DNA of 64,000 nucleotides from JANSWP01 sp041941305 (lineage in GTDB: Bacteria; Bacteroidota; Bacteroidia; Chitinophagales; Saprospiraceae), in contig JBGTQJ010000004.1 in the NCBI GenBank assembly GCA_041941305.1, positions 225,748 through 289,747 of the forward strand, read 5' to 3'. The position numbers and the translations under genes are program-made. The stretch's first letter is position 1; each line of letters starts with the position of its first letter. The notes beneath the pieces are model-generated. The model made no database searches, had not been told where the DNA came from, and was given only the letters and a program-made list of their open reading frames with translations. Shown here piece by piece: positions 50,561 to 60,097 of this stretch.

Positions 50561-51091
50561 TTATAAAATAGTAAAGGAATCAAAAAATTTGTCAGAGGAG
50601 GGATTTAGACTTTTATTCTTTAGCATGATGGTTTGGGTGGAATAGTATCTGGAGCCAATGAGAAAGGCTCGGGTTTTGATTATGGCATTTCCTTTCAGGT
50701 ATTCTATCCGCCAAAATTTTCCAGGGTAGTCATCTAACTGAATATCAGTAGAATAGATCAGGTCTCCATCTACACTGAAGGTTGCCGTTTCTATGGTTGT
50801 TTTGAAAAAATCTTCCAATATACCGGTGGAATCTGAATGAACAGCATGCGCTGGGTAGTCACAATAACTAACCATATAAAATAGGTTATCCGCATTTTTG
50901 TCCTCAGATTGATGGAAAAAAATGTGATAAGCCAGGGTACCAAGTGGTGTTTCCACGCTATCGACTTTTTCTGTCATAGGACCGGGAGCAAGAATGCGGA
51001 ATTTGCCTTCGTAAGAGCTGAATTCTTTCCATTCAGGATTTACGAACCCCAAAAACAATGCGGATGAAATGAAAAAAAAGATGGGTTTCAT
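50561..51091 (-). CDS. Exported protein of unknown function
   Basis: A 176-residue protein with a signal peptide (IFFFISSALFLGFV). The mature part begins with WKEFSSYEGKFRILAPGPMTEK, an arrangement seen in a widespread but uncharacterised family of periplasmic proteins in Bacteroidota. It is beta-rich and ends with a SDKFFDSFTIL motif also typical of these proteins. It has no recognised domain and no clear operon partner; FKBP lies 114 bp downstream. Confidence 0.65.
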   Translation of the reverse strand: MKPIFFFISSALFLGFVNPEWKEFSSYEGKFRILAPGPMTEKVDSVETPLGTLAYHIFFHQSEDKNADNLFYMVSYCDYPAHAVHSDSTGILEDFFKTTIETATFSVDGDLIYSTDIQLDDYPGKFWRIEYLKGNAIIKTRAFLIGSRYYSTQTIMLKNKSLNPSSDKFFDSFTIL

Positions 51092-51274
51092 GAAAAAAGT
51101 TTATATTCAAAGTTCAAAGAGGTGATTCTTATTATTTTGGTTGTATTGGTTGTCAGCCTTTGGTGCTCCGGGCAGTTGATCTTCATAAAGAGGACGAAAA
51201 CTCCTAAATGTCATAAATTCTAAGGTGTAGGGTTTCAACATAATTCTGTTTCACTACTTACAATATTAAGACAA

Positions 51275-51461
51275 AGAACTCATTTAAACTTATTATGATA
51301 ATTTGAATGCAAATCATTAATTCTCAATACTTCAGCTATTGCTCATTCCGTACTTTCTCACAAAGTGATCCCTTTGGGGCAAGTACGAAATTCGAAATGA
51401 GCTTCGTCTTGAAAATCAAGCATTTACCTTCAATTTCACCACAAAAGTTTAAATGAGTTCT
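51275..51461. repeat. Cruciform intergenic element E4 (shared-core family)
   Basis: Perfect 17-bp terminal inverted repeats (agaactcatttaaactt at 51275-51291; complement at 51445-51461) enclose a nested stem gctcatt...cgtactt / aagtacg...aatgagc. The internal cacaaagtgatcccttt (51359-51375) resembles the E1/E3 cores. The element ends 21 bp before the AsmA-like gene. The rest of the 391-bp gap (51092-51274) shows nothing recognisable. Confidence 0.72.
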
Positions 51462-51482
51462 AACACTTAATATCATCACCCA

Positions 51483-53927
51483 ATGATCATTAAATTGAAA
51501 AAACGTTTAAAAAAAATATTCATTTTATTGATAGTCCTCGGCGTTTTAACGGCAGTGTTGGGGATTGGTGGATGGTTTTTGGAAGCTAAAGTGAAATCTG
51601 AAATTCGAGCAGCTTTAGATGATCTTTTTGAACCTCAGATTGAGCAAGTTGATATTCGCTTGTCTTTTTTATTGAAATTTCCCAACCCCTATTTGTTCCT
51701 TCAGGATTTAAAGTTGACGCACCAAACCGATAGCCTATCTACTGAGGTTCTTGAAATAAATCACTTGGGAGCTTCCCTAAATTTTTGGAAATTATTGAAA
51801 GGCGAATATTCCGTTAAAGAAGCCAAAATTCATAATGGCGAAGTCTTGTTTTTTGCGAATGAAAAGGGAGATAATATTCGACTATTCAAATATAAAAAAC
51901 GGGATTTAGATGCGCCAAAAAGCCAATTTGAATTGAATATCCCAAAATTGATTTTAGAAAATATTTCAATAGTTAATCACAATGACTATAAAAAGGCAGA
52001 TTGGCACTTGAGTGTCCAAAACGGCGACTTTACAGGTTTTTTTAAAGAAGGAAAATTGTACCTGAATGGATCCTTATCAGGAGTCCTGGATTCAATGGCA
52101 ACAAATGGAAATACTTTTTTGAAGGATCAGGCTTTAAAAGTTGAAACGGGTTTTGAGTTTGATACACGCCAGCGAAAAAGTAGTTTCCAGAATGGAAAAG
52201 TTATGCTGGGAAATGCGACATTTGATCTGGAAGGCAGCCTTTTAGGACAATACCCAAATGGCAGTAAGTTGGATATTCAAATAGGCTCTGAAGATGATTT
52301 TGAGGCTTTATTTAGTTTTTTGCCTGAGGAAATAAGGGAGCAAATAAAACAGGTAAATTATAATGCCAAAAGTAATTTAGCATTGCGCTTTATGGGATTG
52401 GCTGGACCAAGACACAATGCCAAAATGGAGGTTGATTTTGTGGTAGAAAATGCTCAAATCGTTTCCTCTAAATACCCAGTCAAACTGGATAGTCTAAACT
52501 TTAATGCAAAATATTCCAATGGAGAAAACACCTCTCCCGCTACTAGCAAATTGGTGGTTAATGATTTTAAAGCGTATTTGAATGATCGACCTATTTTACT
52601 GGATTTGGAATTGATGAACTTTGATACTCCTTCAATCGACCTATCCTTCGACATAAATGTAGATTTAAAGGATCTTCATTCTTTGTTTTCCATCCCAGCC
52701 GTGAAAGCTTTGGGCGGACAATTGACTTTAGCTGGTAACGCCAATGGACAAATTGGGAAAGAGGCAGAAAATGTCTTGAAAACCAATATGGACGGCAGCA
52801 TCTTTTTTGAACAAGATGCCCTGCTTTTTGATAAATCCCAATTCAATTTCACCAATCTCTCTGGCTCAATTTATATTAAAGACAGTTTGTTGAATTTTGA
52901 AAATTTGAAAGGAGACTTTACCAATATTCCATTTAGACTAAGTGGGAAGGCTGAAAATACCTATCGATTGTTTGTTGACAATGGGAAAAGCCTGAAATTT
53001 AATCTGAATGCTTATTCGAATTCTATCAATCTAAATGAAGTCTTCAAGGAGATTTCAGCGCCTACCAAAAGTGGTAAAAGAAAAGTTCATCCTCTGACGG
53101 TACCCAAATACATGGATGGCACCCTTAAACTGAGAGGGGCACGCCTGAAGTATAGGGGAGCTACTGCCCAAAGATTTAACAGTCAATTGAGACTCAAAAA
53201 TGGCGAAATCATTATTCCGAAAATGTCCATGGACGTCTTGCACGGCCATTTGTCTTTGGATGCCAGAATGAAACGAAAAAATCGCAACTATTTTGATCTT
53301 TCTACCAATATCAATCTCGGTAACCTAAACACCAAACGATTGCTTGAAATTTTCAATGATTTTGAACAAAATGTATTGACAAGCAAACAAGTGGAAGGAC
53401 GATTGAGTGGAAATATCACTTTGACTGCCCTCATTGATAGAAATTTACATTTGCCTGGAGATGATATTGCGTATTATGGAAGTTATGCCTTAAATGATGC
53501 GGAATTGATTGATTTTGAGCCAATTGTAAAAGCATTGAAGTCGTTCAAGAAAAAAGAAGCCAGTCATGTTCATATTGATAATCTAAATGGAAAAGCAGTG
53601 TATCATCGGCATCAACTAATCATCCCTGAATTATCATTCAATAGCAATATTTCAGACATTTCAATGTTCGGTATCCGGAGTCCAAACGAGGAAATGGATT
53701 TCTATTTTGAGCTGAGTTTAGGACAATTGCTTTTCAAATCCAAGAAACGCAAACAAAAAGAACGCGAGGGGAAAAAGGAAAAAAAAGATGGTATTATGGA
53801 TATGCGCATCAACCTCATTGGACAGCCAGGTGATATGAAAGTGAAAACGAGGAGTAAAAAAGTTTGGGAGGAAAAACAAAGGAGTGTAAACAGAGCTTAT
53901 CTGGCTAAGAAGAAACAAGTTTTTTAA
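51483..53927 (+). CDS. AsmA-like inner-membrane protein
   Basis: An 814-residue protein with an N-terminal transmembrane anchor (IFILLIVLGVLTAVLGIGGWFL, about residues 13-34) and a very long periplasmic part made of repeating beta-groove segments. AsmA-family features include SLNFWKLLKGEYSVKEAKIHNGEV near the start, and a C-terminal AsmA-like region (MSMDVLHGHLSLDARMKRKNRNYFDLSTNINLGNLNTKRLLEIF). These proteins are thought to move phospholipids between membranes. The C-terminus is strongly basic. Confidence 0.82.
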   Translation: MIIKLKKRLKKIFILLIVLGVLTAVLGIGGWFLEAKVKSEIRAALDDLFEPQIEQVDIRLSFLLKFPNPYLFLQDLKLTHQTDSLSTEVLEINHLGASLNFWKLLKGEYSVKEAKIHNGEVLFFANEKGDNIRLFKYKKRDLDAPKSQFELNIPKLILENISIVNHNDYKKADWHLSVQNGDFTGFFKEGKLYLNGSLSGVLDSMATNGNTFLKDQALKVETGFEFDTRQRKSSFQNGKVMLGNATFDLEGSLLGQYPNGSKLDIQIGSEDDFEALFSFLPEEIREQIKQVNYNAKSNLALRFMGLAGPRHNAKMEVDFVVENAQIVSSKYPVKLDSLNFNAKYSNGENTSPATSKLVVNDFKAYLNDRPILLDLELMNFDTPSIDLSFDINVDLKDLHSLFSIPAVKALGGQLTLAGNANGQIGKEAENVLKTNMDGSIFFEQDALLFDKSQFNFTNLSGSIYIKDSLLNFENLKGDFTNIPFRLSGKAENTYRLFVDNGKSLKFNLNAYSNSINLNEVFKEISAPTKSGKRKVHPLTVPKYMDGTLKLRGARLKYRGATAQRFNSQLRLKNGEIIIPKMSMDVLHGHLSLDARMKRKNRNYFDLSTNINLGNLNTKRLLEIFNDFEQNVLTSKQVEGRLSGNITLTALIDRNLHLPGDDIAYYGSYALNDAELIDFEPIVKALKSFKKKEASHVHIDNLNGKAVYHRHQLIIPELSFNSNISDISMFGIRSPNEEMDFYFELSLGQLLFKSKKRKQKEREGKKEKKDGIMDMRINLIGQPGDMKVKTRSKKVWEEKQRSVNRAYLAKKKQVF

Positions 53928-54018
53928 GGTATCTTATTTATTTCCAAACCCCTACATTGATTCTGCTGTGAAATGATTAGCTTTGTATGAAGCTATTCCT
54001 TTATTAAAACAATCTCTC

Positions 54019-55341
54019 ATGCAATCTTTAAACATTCTCTTTTCTACTGGACTACTATTGAGCATTAATGTAATAGTTGCCCAAAATATCATTCTAAATC
54101 CACCTATAAATCCAATTGTTCCCTCCTCAATTACAACTAATCCTTCATTTGATCCTATAGAATATCGTCTGGTGAAAACTTATGGCGAGCGCTGGAATGA
54201 CGATTTAAGCGATTGGGCACCAAGTGATTCAAGTTATTATACGTATACCAATGATGTAGATGACTTATTATCTGAATGGCAATACATCTATTTTGATGAA
54301 GATGCAGGACTATGGGTCCCCGTACAAAGAGATATTCATAGTTATGACAATTCAGATAACCTTATTTTGAGAACTACCTTATGGTGGGAAGATGATGCTT
54401 GGGTGAATGACCGCCAATATCTCTACACTTACGATGACAATGGAAACAGGTTATCCGATTTAAGGCAAATTTGGGACACGGGAGAATGGAAAAATACTTC
54501 TCAGATATTATATGATTATGATGCAAATAACCAATTGATCACTGAAGCCCAACAAGGATGGTTAGACCCAAGCTTTGTAAATGTCCAAAAATACCAATAC
54601 GAATATGAAAACGGACTTTTGGTCAAGGAAACCTACGAGACTTGGAAAGATTCTATCTGGGCCAATCATCATTATAAAACCTTTGAACATAATGTAAATG
54701 GAGATTTGACATTGGAGTTAAGGTATTCCTGGAACGATGATTTTCAATTTTTTGAATTATTAAACAGGAGAGAGGTAACATATGATATCAATGGTTTTGC
54801 AATTTATCAACTAAGTCAATATTGGGATGAATCGCTCGAAGAATGGGTCAATAGCCGTCAGGTTACCTTTGAACCAAACGAATTTGGTGATCCTTTGGAT
54901 GTTCTTCAACAACAATGGTATTTAAATAATTGGGTCAACCAGTATCATAATACGTATACCTATACTGCTGAAGGGCTAATTGAGTCCTATACTCATAGAA
55001 AATGGTATCTCAACGCTACTGAATGGGACCAATTCAATAGAATATTTTATTGCTATGAAAGTTTTACTGATTTAGAGGAAATTGAACTTGATCAAAATGA
55101 AATTACAGTTTTCCCTAATCCAGCAAAAGATGAAATAATATTGAGCTTTCATGAACAGCCCGTTATAGCAACAAAATATGAACTATTCAATCTTCAAGGC
55201 GAGCAATTGTTGAAAGGGGATCTGGACAGTGAGACTCGTAAGATCAATATCAGTGACTTGTCTGCTGGGATGTATATTTTAAAAGTAAATAAAAATGAGC
55301 TGGAAGGAATTGAAAAGATAATCGTCGTTGATAATCAATAA
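54019..55341 (+). CDS. T9SS cargo protein with Trp/Tyr-rich repeats
   Basis: A 440-residue exported protein; the ATG at 54019 precedes a good signal peptide (LNILFSTGLLLSINVIVAQ), while the longer TTG frame from 53983 does not. The body has about seven repeats of about 40 residues with a Y-Y/F-YD.NGN.L...Q.W....W.N pattern (for example YLYTYDDNGNRLSDLRQIWDTGEWKN). It ends with a T9SS type A sorting domain (VFPNPAKDEIILSFHE, then KINISDLSAGMYILKVNKNE). The repeats resemble YD-type surface repeats; their ligand is unknown. It abuts the convergent Uma2 gene with no gap. Confidence 0.8.
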   Translation: MQSLNILFSTGLLLSINVIVAQNIILNPPINPIVPSSITTNPSFDPIEYRLVKTYGERWNDDLSDWAPSDSSYYTYTNDVDDLLSEWQYIYFDEDAGLWVPVQRDIHSYDNSDNLILRTTLWWEDDAWVNDRQYLYTYDDNGNRLSDLRQIWDTGEWKNTSQILYDYDANNQLITEAQQGWLDPSFVNVQKYQYEYENGLLVKETYETWKDSIWANHHYKTFEHNVNGDLTLELRYSWNDDFQFFELLNRREVTYDINGFAIYQLSQYWDESLEEWVNSRQVTFEPNEFGDPLDVLQQQWYLNNWVNQYHNTYTYTAEGLIESYTHRKWYLNATEWDQFNRIFYCYESFTDLEEIELDQNEITVFPNPAKDEIILSFHEQPVIATKYELFNLQGEQLLKGDLDSETRKINISDLSAGMYILKVNKNELEGIEKIIVVDNQ

Positions 55342-55923
55342 TTAATCTTCAAACTGGACACCATCATAAATGTCATCGAGGCTTATCTCTACATCAATGC
55401 TTCTTAGATAAACAGAGGCCTGTTTATTCATAGTGGTTTTTATTCTCCATAGATCTTCTTCTTCCCTATAATAAGTAGAGACATAAGGCATTTTCTGACT
55501 AATTAAGACATACTCTTTGAAGGAAGAAATGGTTTTATACTCATCAAATTTGGTGCTTCTATCATATTTCTGGGTTCCTGGAGATAAAACTTCAACGATT
55601 AGAAGAGGATTTAAAATAACATCTTTTCTATTGTCATAATATTCTAATTTTTCACAAATGACTAATGCATCCAGATAACGAGCTTCATTAACAGCTTCAA
55701 TTCTGATTTTCAGATCACTACCTAAAACAAAATACTGTTTTTCTTTTTCCTTTAGCGAAAATTTTAATTCTGCGACCATATTAGCCGCTATAATTCCATG
55801 ATTACCAGTGCCTCCAGCCATTTCAACGATTTTTCCATTGATAAATTCATGTTTTATTGAGGACTGACGCTCAAAATCCAAATATTCATCAAAAGTGTAT
55901 TTATTCTTCTTAGGCAGTACCAT
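55342..55923 (-). CDS. Uma2 family (DUF820) putative restriction endonuclease
   Basis: A 193-residue protein of the Uma2/DUF820 family. It has FDEYLDFERQSSIKHEFINGKIVEMAGGTGNHGIIAANMV, followed by the PD-(D/E)XK-like core LDALVICEKLEYYD and NPLLIVEVLSPGTQKYDRSTKFDEYKTISSFKEYVLISQ. Such proteins are common in Bacteroidota and cyanobacteria, and their cellular role is unknown. Its stop codon touches that of the preceding convergent gene. Confidence 0.88.
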   Translation of the reverse strand: MVLPKKNKYTFDEYLDFERQSSIKHEFINGKIVEMAGGTGNHGIIAANMVAELKFSLKEKEKQYFVLGSDLKIRIEAVNEARYLDALVICEKLEYYDNRKDVILNPLLIVEVLSPGTQKYDRSTKFDEYKTISSFKEYVLISQKMPYVSTYYREEEDLWRIKTTMNKQASVYLRSIDVEISLDDIYDGVQFED

Positions 55924-55951
55924 AAATCAACAGGTTATTAACCCTTCAAAG

Positions 55952-57055
55952 TTAACTACTTTTTTTGGGAAACCAATTAACAGGTAAGCGAATGATCACC
56001 TGAAATCCTTCGCCAGGGGCAGACGCTATTTCCATTTCATAGTTGTCTTTATAAATCAAATCCAGGCGGTTACGGACGTTTTTCAGACCGATGCCATTCT
56101 TTTGAACATCGCCATTGATGATTTCCGTGCCATCACCGTCATCTGCTACCAATAATTCTAATTGGTTGCCTGCCAGCTTTTTTGCACGTAGTTTGATTTC
56201 GCCTTCATCTGCTTTTGTCGCAAAACCATGTTTAATGGCATTCTCTACCAGGGGTTGCAATAATAGACTGGGAACCAATGTGTCCAAGGTCTGTTCGTCG
56301 ACATCATAAGTGATTTTCAGGCGGTCATTAAATCGCATTTGCTCGATATCCAGATAGCTTTTGATAAATGCGAGCTCTTCGCGAAAAGGGATGTTGGTGG
56401 GTTTTTCTTTATCCAAAACTGTTCTCAAAAGATTGCCCAATTTGGAGACGATTTTTTGGGAATCTTTGATGTTGAATTCCATTAAGGAGGAAATGGTGTT
56501 TAAGGTATTGAATAAAAAATGGGGTTGTAATTGAAGCCGAAGTGCATTGAGTTGGGCATTGGAAAGCTGGTTTTCCATTTTCGCCAGTTCGACCTCCTTG
56601 TCGCGATATTTTTTGGAAAAATCCATTGCCATAAAAATGCCCCAGATTATCCAATACTGCACCAACTGTCCAATAAATCCAGTGGGAACATTTTTTAAAA
56701 TTTTCGGTACTGATTCCCAGTTAAACGCTTCAATTCCCAAAAAGTGCATCGGCGTAATCCATACAAAATAGGAAGTAATCTCGTGAAAAAGAGCCACCGC
56801 CAGACTTGCCCCTACTATCTGCAGCTTCTGGGTCTGCCAATCAAATTTTTTGTAACAATACCACACCATCGGTACCAATACGCCCCACCAAAACTGATTG
56901 GTAAAGACAGGTGCAAAATATCTGTTCCAGCTAAACTCTGATGCCTCTCCATACAGCAAATAAGCCCAATAAAACCTGGTTCCTAAAAATAATCCTAAAA
57001 AGATACCTATCAGGATGCAATAGATATATGGTATGGGCAGATCTTTAAACCTCAT
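55952..57055 (-). CDS. LytS-type sensor histidine kinase
   Basis: A 367-residue kinase with about four N-terminal membrane helices and a short coiled coil. A His_kinase domain follows with phospho-acceptor HFLFNTLNTISSLMEFN (LQPHFLFN, His about 182), and a HATPase with PSLLLQPLVENAIKHGF and GIGLKNVRNRLDLIY. Kinases of this type usually pair with LytTR regulators; none is encoded next to it in this window, so it is an orphan here. It is 28 bp from the Uma2 gene downstream. Confidence 0.9.
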   Translation of the reverse strand: MRFKDLPIPYIYCILIGIFLGLFLGTRFYWAYLLYGEASEFSWNRYFAPVFTNQFWWGVLVPMVWYCYKKFDWQTQKLQIVGASLAVALFHEITSYFVWITPMHFLGIEAFNWESVPKILKNVPTGFIGQLVQYWIIWGIFMAMDFSKKYRDKEVELAKMENQLSNAQLNALRLQLQPHFLFNTLNTISSLMEFNIKDSQKIVSKLGNLLRTVLDKEKPTNIPFREELAFIKSYLDIEQMRFNDRLKITYDVDEQTLDTLVPSLLLQPLVENAIKHGFATKADEGEIKLRAKKLAGNQLELLVADDGDGTEIINGDVQKNGIGLKNVRNRLDLIYKDNYEMEIASAPGEGFQVIIRLPVNWFPKKSS

Positions 57056-57189
57056 GGTGCGAAGTACTCTAAAATTGACCAGAAAAGAAAGTGTCCTGGG
57101 ATAGAAAAACTGGATTGGGATAGAATAGAATTCTAAATAAGACCTGTTTCCAAAATCTTTTTCATTTTTACATAAACAAAAGTCCAGTT

Positions 57190-58836
57190 ATGAAAAATAG
57201 AAAAACCATCTTCATCTTTTGCCTCGGTTTTGCCACTGCATTGTGTTTAAGCTTTTTTATTTGGGATAATAAAATTTCTAATGGAGTCATCCAGGAAGCA
57301 TCCAAACTAATAGGCTTGGAATTTACAGCAGCAGAAGCAGATTTAATGCTATCTGATTTGGAGGAAGCAGTAGAAACCTATGCAGAAATGCGGAAAACTC
57401 TGGTTGGAAATGAAGTTGCTCCAGCTTTGGTTTTCAACCCGATACCGAGCGGATTTGAATTAAATACCGAACAAGAAAATATTAAATATAGCCCTATTGA
57501 TGCAGTTAGACTTCCAGAAAATCGCGACGATCTGGCCTTTTACTCAGTTCGACAACTCGCAGAACTTATTCGAACGAAGCAAATAACTTCAGTAGATCTC
57601 ACCAAATTTTTTCTGGATCGCCTAAAAAAACACAATGATAGCCTTCGTTGTGTCATCACTTTTACGGAGGAACTGGCTATGAAACAAGCCCGCAAAGCTG
57701 ATGAAGAAACCAAGGCTGGATATTACCGTGGTTTGCTGCATGGCATTCCTTTTGGAGCTAAAGACTTGTTTGCAAAAAAAGGATATAAAACGACCTGGGG
57801 CGCCATGCCTTACAAAGACCAAATCATTGAAGAAGATGCTACCGTGATTACCAAACTTGAAGAAGCAGGAGCTGTATTGATTGCCAAATTAACTTTGGGT
57901 GCACTTGCCTGGGGAGATGTATGGTATGGTGGAAAAACAAGAAACCCCTGGGATGTCTCCAGAGGATCCAGTGGTTCTTCGGCAGGCTCAGCTTCGGCAG
58001 TTGCAGCTGGATGTTTGCCATTTGCATTGGGAACCGAAACACTTGGATCGATTGTTTCTCCATCTACTGTTTGCGGAACAACTGGACTTCGTCCAACATT
58101 CGGTAGGGTTAGTCGCCATGGCGCTATGGCTTTAAGTTGGAGTATGGATAAAGTTGGACCAATTTGTAGAACTGTTGAAGATTGTGCCATCGTTTTTGAA
58201 ACTATTCGTGGAAGCGATGGAAAAGATCCTTCTTGTATAAATGCCGCATTCAATTATGATGCAGGTTTGGATGTGAAAAAATTAAAGGTCGGCTACCTGA
58301 AAGCTGCATTTGAAGGAAAGTATGGGTTTAAAAAACAAGACAGTTTGACCTTGATGAAATTGCGTGAATCCGGGATTGAATTAACTCCAATTGAATTGCC
58401 CGAGTCGCTAAGACTTACCTGGATTCTTCAAGCTGAAGCTGCTGCTGCATTTGATGAATTGACCAGAAATGGGCAGGATGATTTAATGGTTCGTCAAATC
58501 AAAAACGCCTGGCCAAATGTCTTCCGCGCCGCCCGTTTTATACCAGCAGTAGAATACCTTCAAGCCAATCGTTTGCGTTCGCAATTGATTGAGAATATGC
58601 ATGAACTGATGCAAGAAGTGGATATTTACATACATCCCTCCTGGGGCAATCGCAGTTTGGGGATTACCAACTTGACCGGTCATCCCTGTGTGGTAATACC
58701 CAATGGTTTCAAAAATGAAAGACCGACCAGTATTTCGATAACAGGACAACTTTTTGGAGAGGCAGCATTATTGAGTTTTGCAAAATACGTTCAGGATTTG
58801 AGTGGATGGCATTTGGAACAACCAAAGGGATATTAA
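57190..58836 (+). CDS. Amidase-signature family hydrolase, membrane-anchored or exported
   Basis: A 548-residue amidase. An N-terminal hydrophobic segment (IFIFCLGFATALCLSFFIW) marks it as exported or anchored. The amidase signature is complete: Lys in GAKDLFA (about residue 190), and the Ser-cisSer pair in GSSGSSAGSASAVAAG (about 258-272). FALGTETLGSIVSP follows. It hydrolyses an amide bond; GatA-like function is unlikely because of the signal anchor and the lack of gatB/C neighbours. It is transcribed alone. Confidence 0.87.
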   Translation: MKNRKTIFIFCLGFATALCLSFFIWDNKISNGVIQEASKLIGLEFTAAEADLMLSDLEEAVETYAEMRKTLVGNEVAPALVFNPIPSGFELNTEQENIKYSPIDAVRLPENRDDLAFYSVRQLAELIRTKQITSVDLTKFFLDRLKKHNDSLRCVITFTEELAMKQARKADEETKAGYYRGLLHGIPFGAKDLFAKKGYKTTWGAMPYKDQIIEEDATVITKLEEAGAVLIAKLTLGALAWGDVWYGGKTRNPWDVSRGSSGSSAGSASAVAAGCLPFALGTETLGSIVSPSTVCGTTGLRPTFGRVSRHGAMALSWSMDKVGPICRTVEDCAIVFETIRGSDGKDPSCINAAFNYDAGLDVKKLKVGYLKAAFEGKYGFKKQDSLTLMKLRESGIELTPIELPESLRLTWILQAEAAAAFDELTRNGQDDLMVRQIKNAWPNVFRAARFIPAVEYLQANRLRSQLIENMHELMQEVDIYIHPSWGNRSLGITNLTGHPCVVIPNGFKNERPTSISITGQLFGEAALLSFAKYVQDLSGWHLEQPKGY

Positions 58837-58934
58837 TTTTTTAATATTAGCTATTTCGCATGACCGTCTGAATTTGTAGCTTTGCGGCTTCGCTAAACTT
58901 CCCTTTTCGCACGAATTATCCTTAATAACCTAAC

Positions 58935-59082
58935 TCAAGTTGGGAAGTATTCTCCTGACCAGCCTGGCTGGATCTACCTAAGGATTTTTAGGGGATGAAA
59001 GTGGACAAATTGCCCGCTTTCATCCCCTAAAAACCCTCCCGAGCCGCCTGGAAGTGCGGCGAGGATATTGTTCACAACTTGA
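58935..59082. repeat. Multi-arm cruciform element E5
   Basis: The outer 8-bp repeats tcaagttg (58935-58942) and caacttga (59075-59082) close three inner hairpins. These are ccagc-ctg-gctgg (58959-58971), a perfect 17-bp stem 58985-59001/59017-59033 with a 15-nt loop, and gccgc/gcggc (59043-59060). The shape is cloverleaf-like. It lies between the amidase and metF genes and has no ORF. It could also terminate the amidase transcript. Confidence 0.65.
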
Positions 59083-59104
59083 ATTATTCTAGTTAATCCT
59101 ATTA

Positions 59105-60061
59105 ATGAAAGTAACCTCATATTTTGAAAAAGCAAATGGACAAACTTTAGTTTCATTTGAGATATTGCCACCGCTGAAAGGGGGAAGTATGCAAGCCATA
59201 TTTGATGTCCTTGATCCCCTGATGGAATTTAAACCGCCCTTTATTGATGTCACTTATCACAGAGAGGAGTTTTTATACAAACAACGAGAAAGCGGTTATT
59301 TCGAAAAAATTGCAATTCGGAAACGCCCTGGCACAGTAGGTATTTGTGCTTCTATTATGCATCGTTATGGCGTGGATGCAGTGCCTCATTTGATTTGTGG
59401 AGGTTTTACAAAAGAAGAAACTGAAAATGCACTGATAGATTTGAATTATCTCAATATTAATAATGTACTTGCGCTTCGTGGTGATGCCCGAAAGTTTGAT
59501 GGAAAATTCATTCCCGAACCTGGAGGGCATAATTATGCGATTGATTTGGTAAAGCAAGTTGCCAATATGAATTCAGGCAAATACCTCGATGACAATATTG
59601 AAAATGGTGAAAAGACAGATTTCTGCATTGGTATCGCAGGTTATCCAGAAAAACATTTTGAAGCGCCTAATATGAATTCTGACCTCGAATTCACGAAACA
59701 AAAGGTAGATGCGGGTGCCAATTACATCGTAACCCAAATGTTTTTTGACAATAGCAAATATTTTGCATATGTGGATGCTTGTCGAAAAGCAGGGATAAAT
59801 GTGCCCATCGTGCCTGGTTTAAAACCGATGACCAAAAAGTATCAACTGAATTCCCTGCCTCGATTATTTCATATTGACATGCCTCAGGATTTGGTCAAAG
59901 AAATGGAAAAAGCGAAAAACGCTGAAGCTCGAACGCAAGTTGGAATTGAATGGAGTATAATGCAATGCAAAGAGCTAAAAGAAAAAGGGGTGCCTTGTCT
60001 GCACTTTTATACCATGGGCGACCAGGAAACAGTTAGAAAGATTATGGAGCAGGTATTTTAG
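59105..60061 (+). CDS. metF: Methylenetetrahydrofolate reductase
   Basis: A 318-residue MetF. Motifs are VSFEILPPLKGGSMQAIFDVLDPL near the start, DVTYHREE, NNVLALRGDARK for the FAD/folate site, IGIAGYPEKHFEAPNM, and IVTQMFFDNSKYF. It reduces 5,10-methylene-THF to 5-methyl-THF for methionine synthesis. Downstream, 36 bp away, is an M20 amidohydrolase. A riboswitch was looked for in element E5 but no conserved SAM or cobalamin riboswitch core was seen. Confidence 0.95.
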   Translation: MKVTSYFEKANGQTLVSFEILPPLKGGSMQAIFDVLDPLMEFKPPFIDVTYHREEFLYKQRESGYFEKIAIRKRPGTVGICASIMHRYGVDAVPHLICGGFTKEETENALIDLNYLNINNVLALRGDARKFDGKFIPEPGGHNYAIDLVKQVANMNSGKYLDDNIENGEKTDFCIGIAGYPEKHFEAPNMNSDLEFTKQKVDAGANYIVTQMFFDNSKYFAYVDACRKAGINVPIVPGLKPMTKKYQLNSLPRLFHIDMPQDLVKEMEKAKNAEARTQVGIEWSIMQCKELKEKGVPCLHFYTMGDQETVRKIMEQVF

Positions 60062-60097
60062 TGAGAGATAGACATCGAACAATCATTAAATCTTCCC

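Noticed and set aside
58935..59082. SAM or cobalamin riboswitch before metF
   Set aside because: No conserved core of either class was found; the stems are long and perfect, more like a palindromic repeat.
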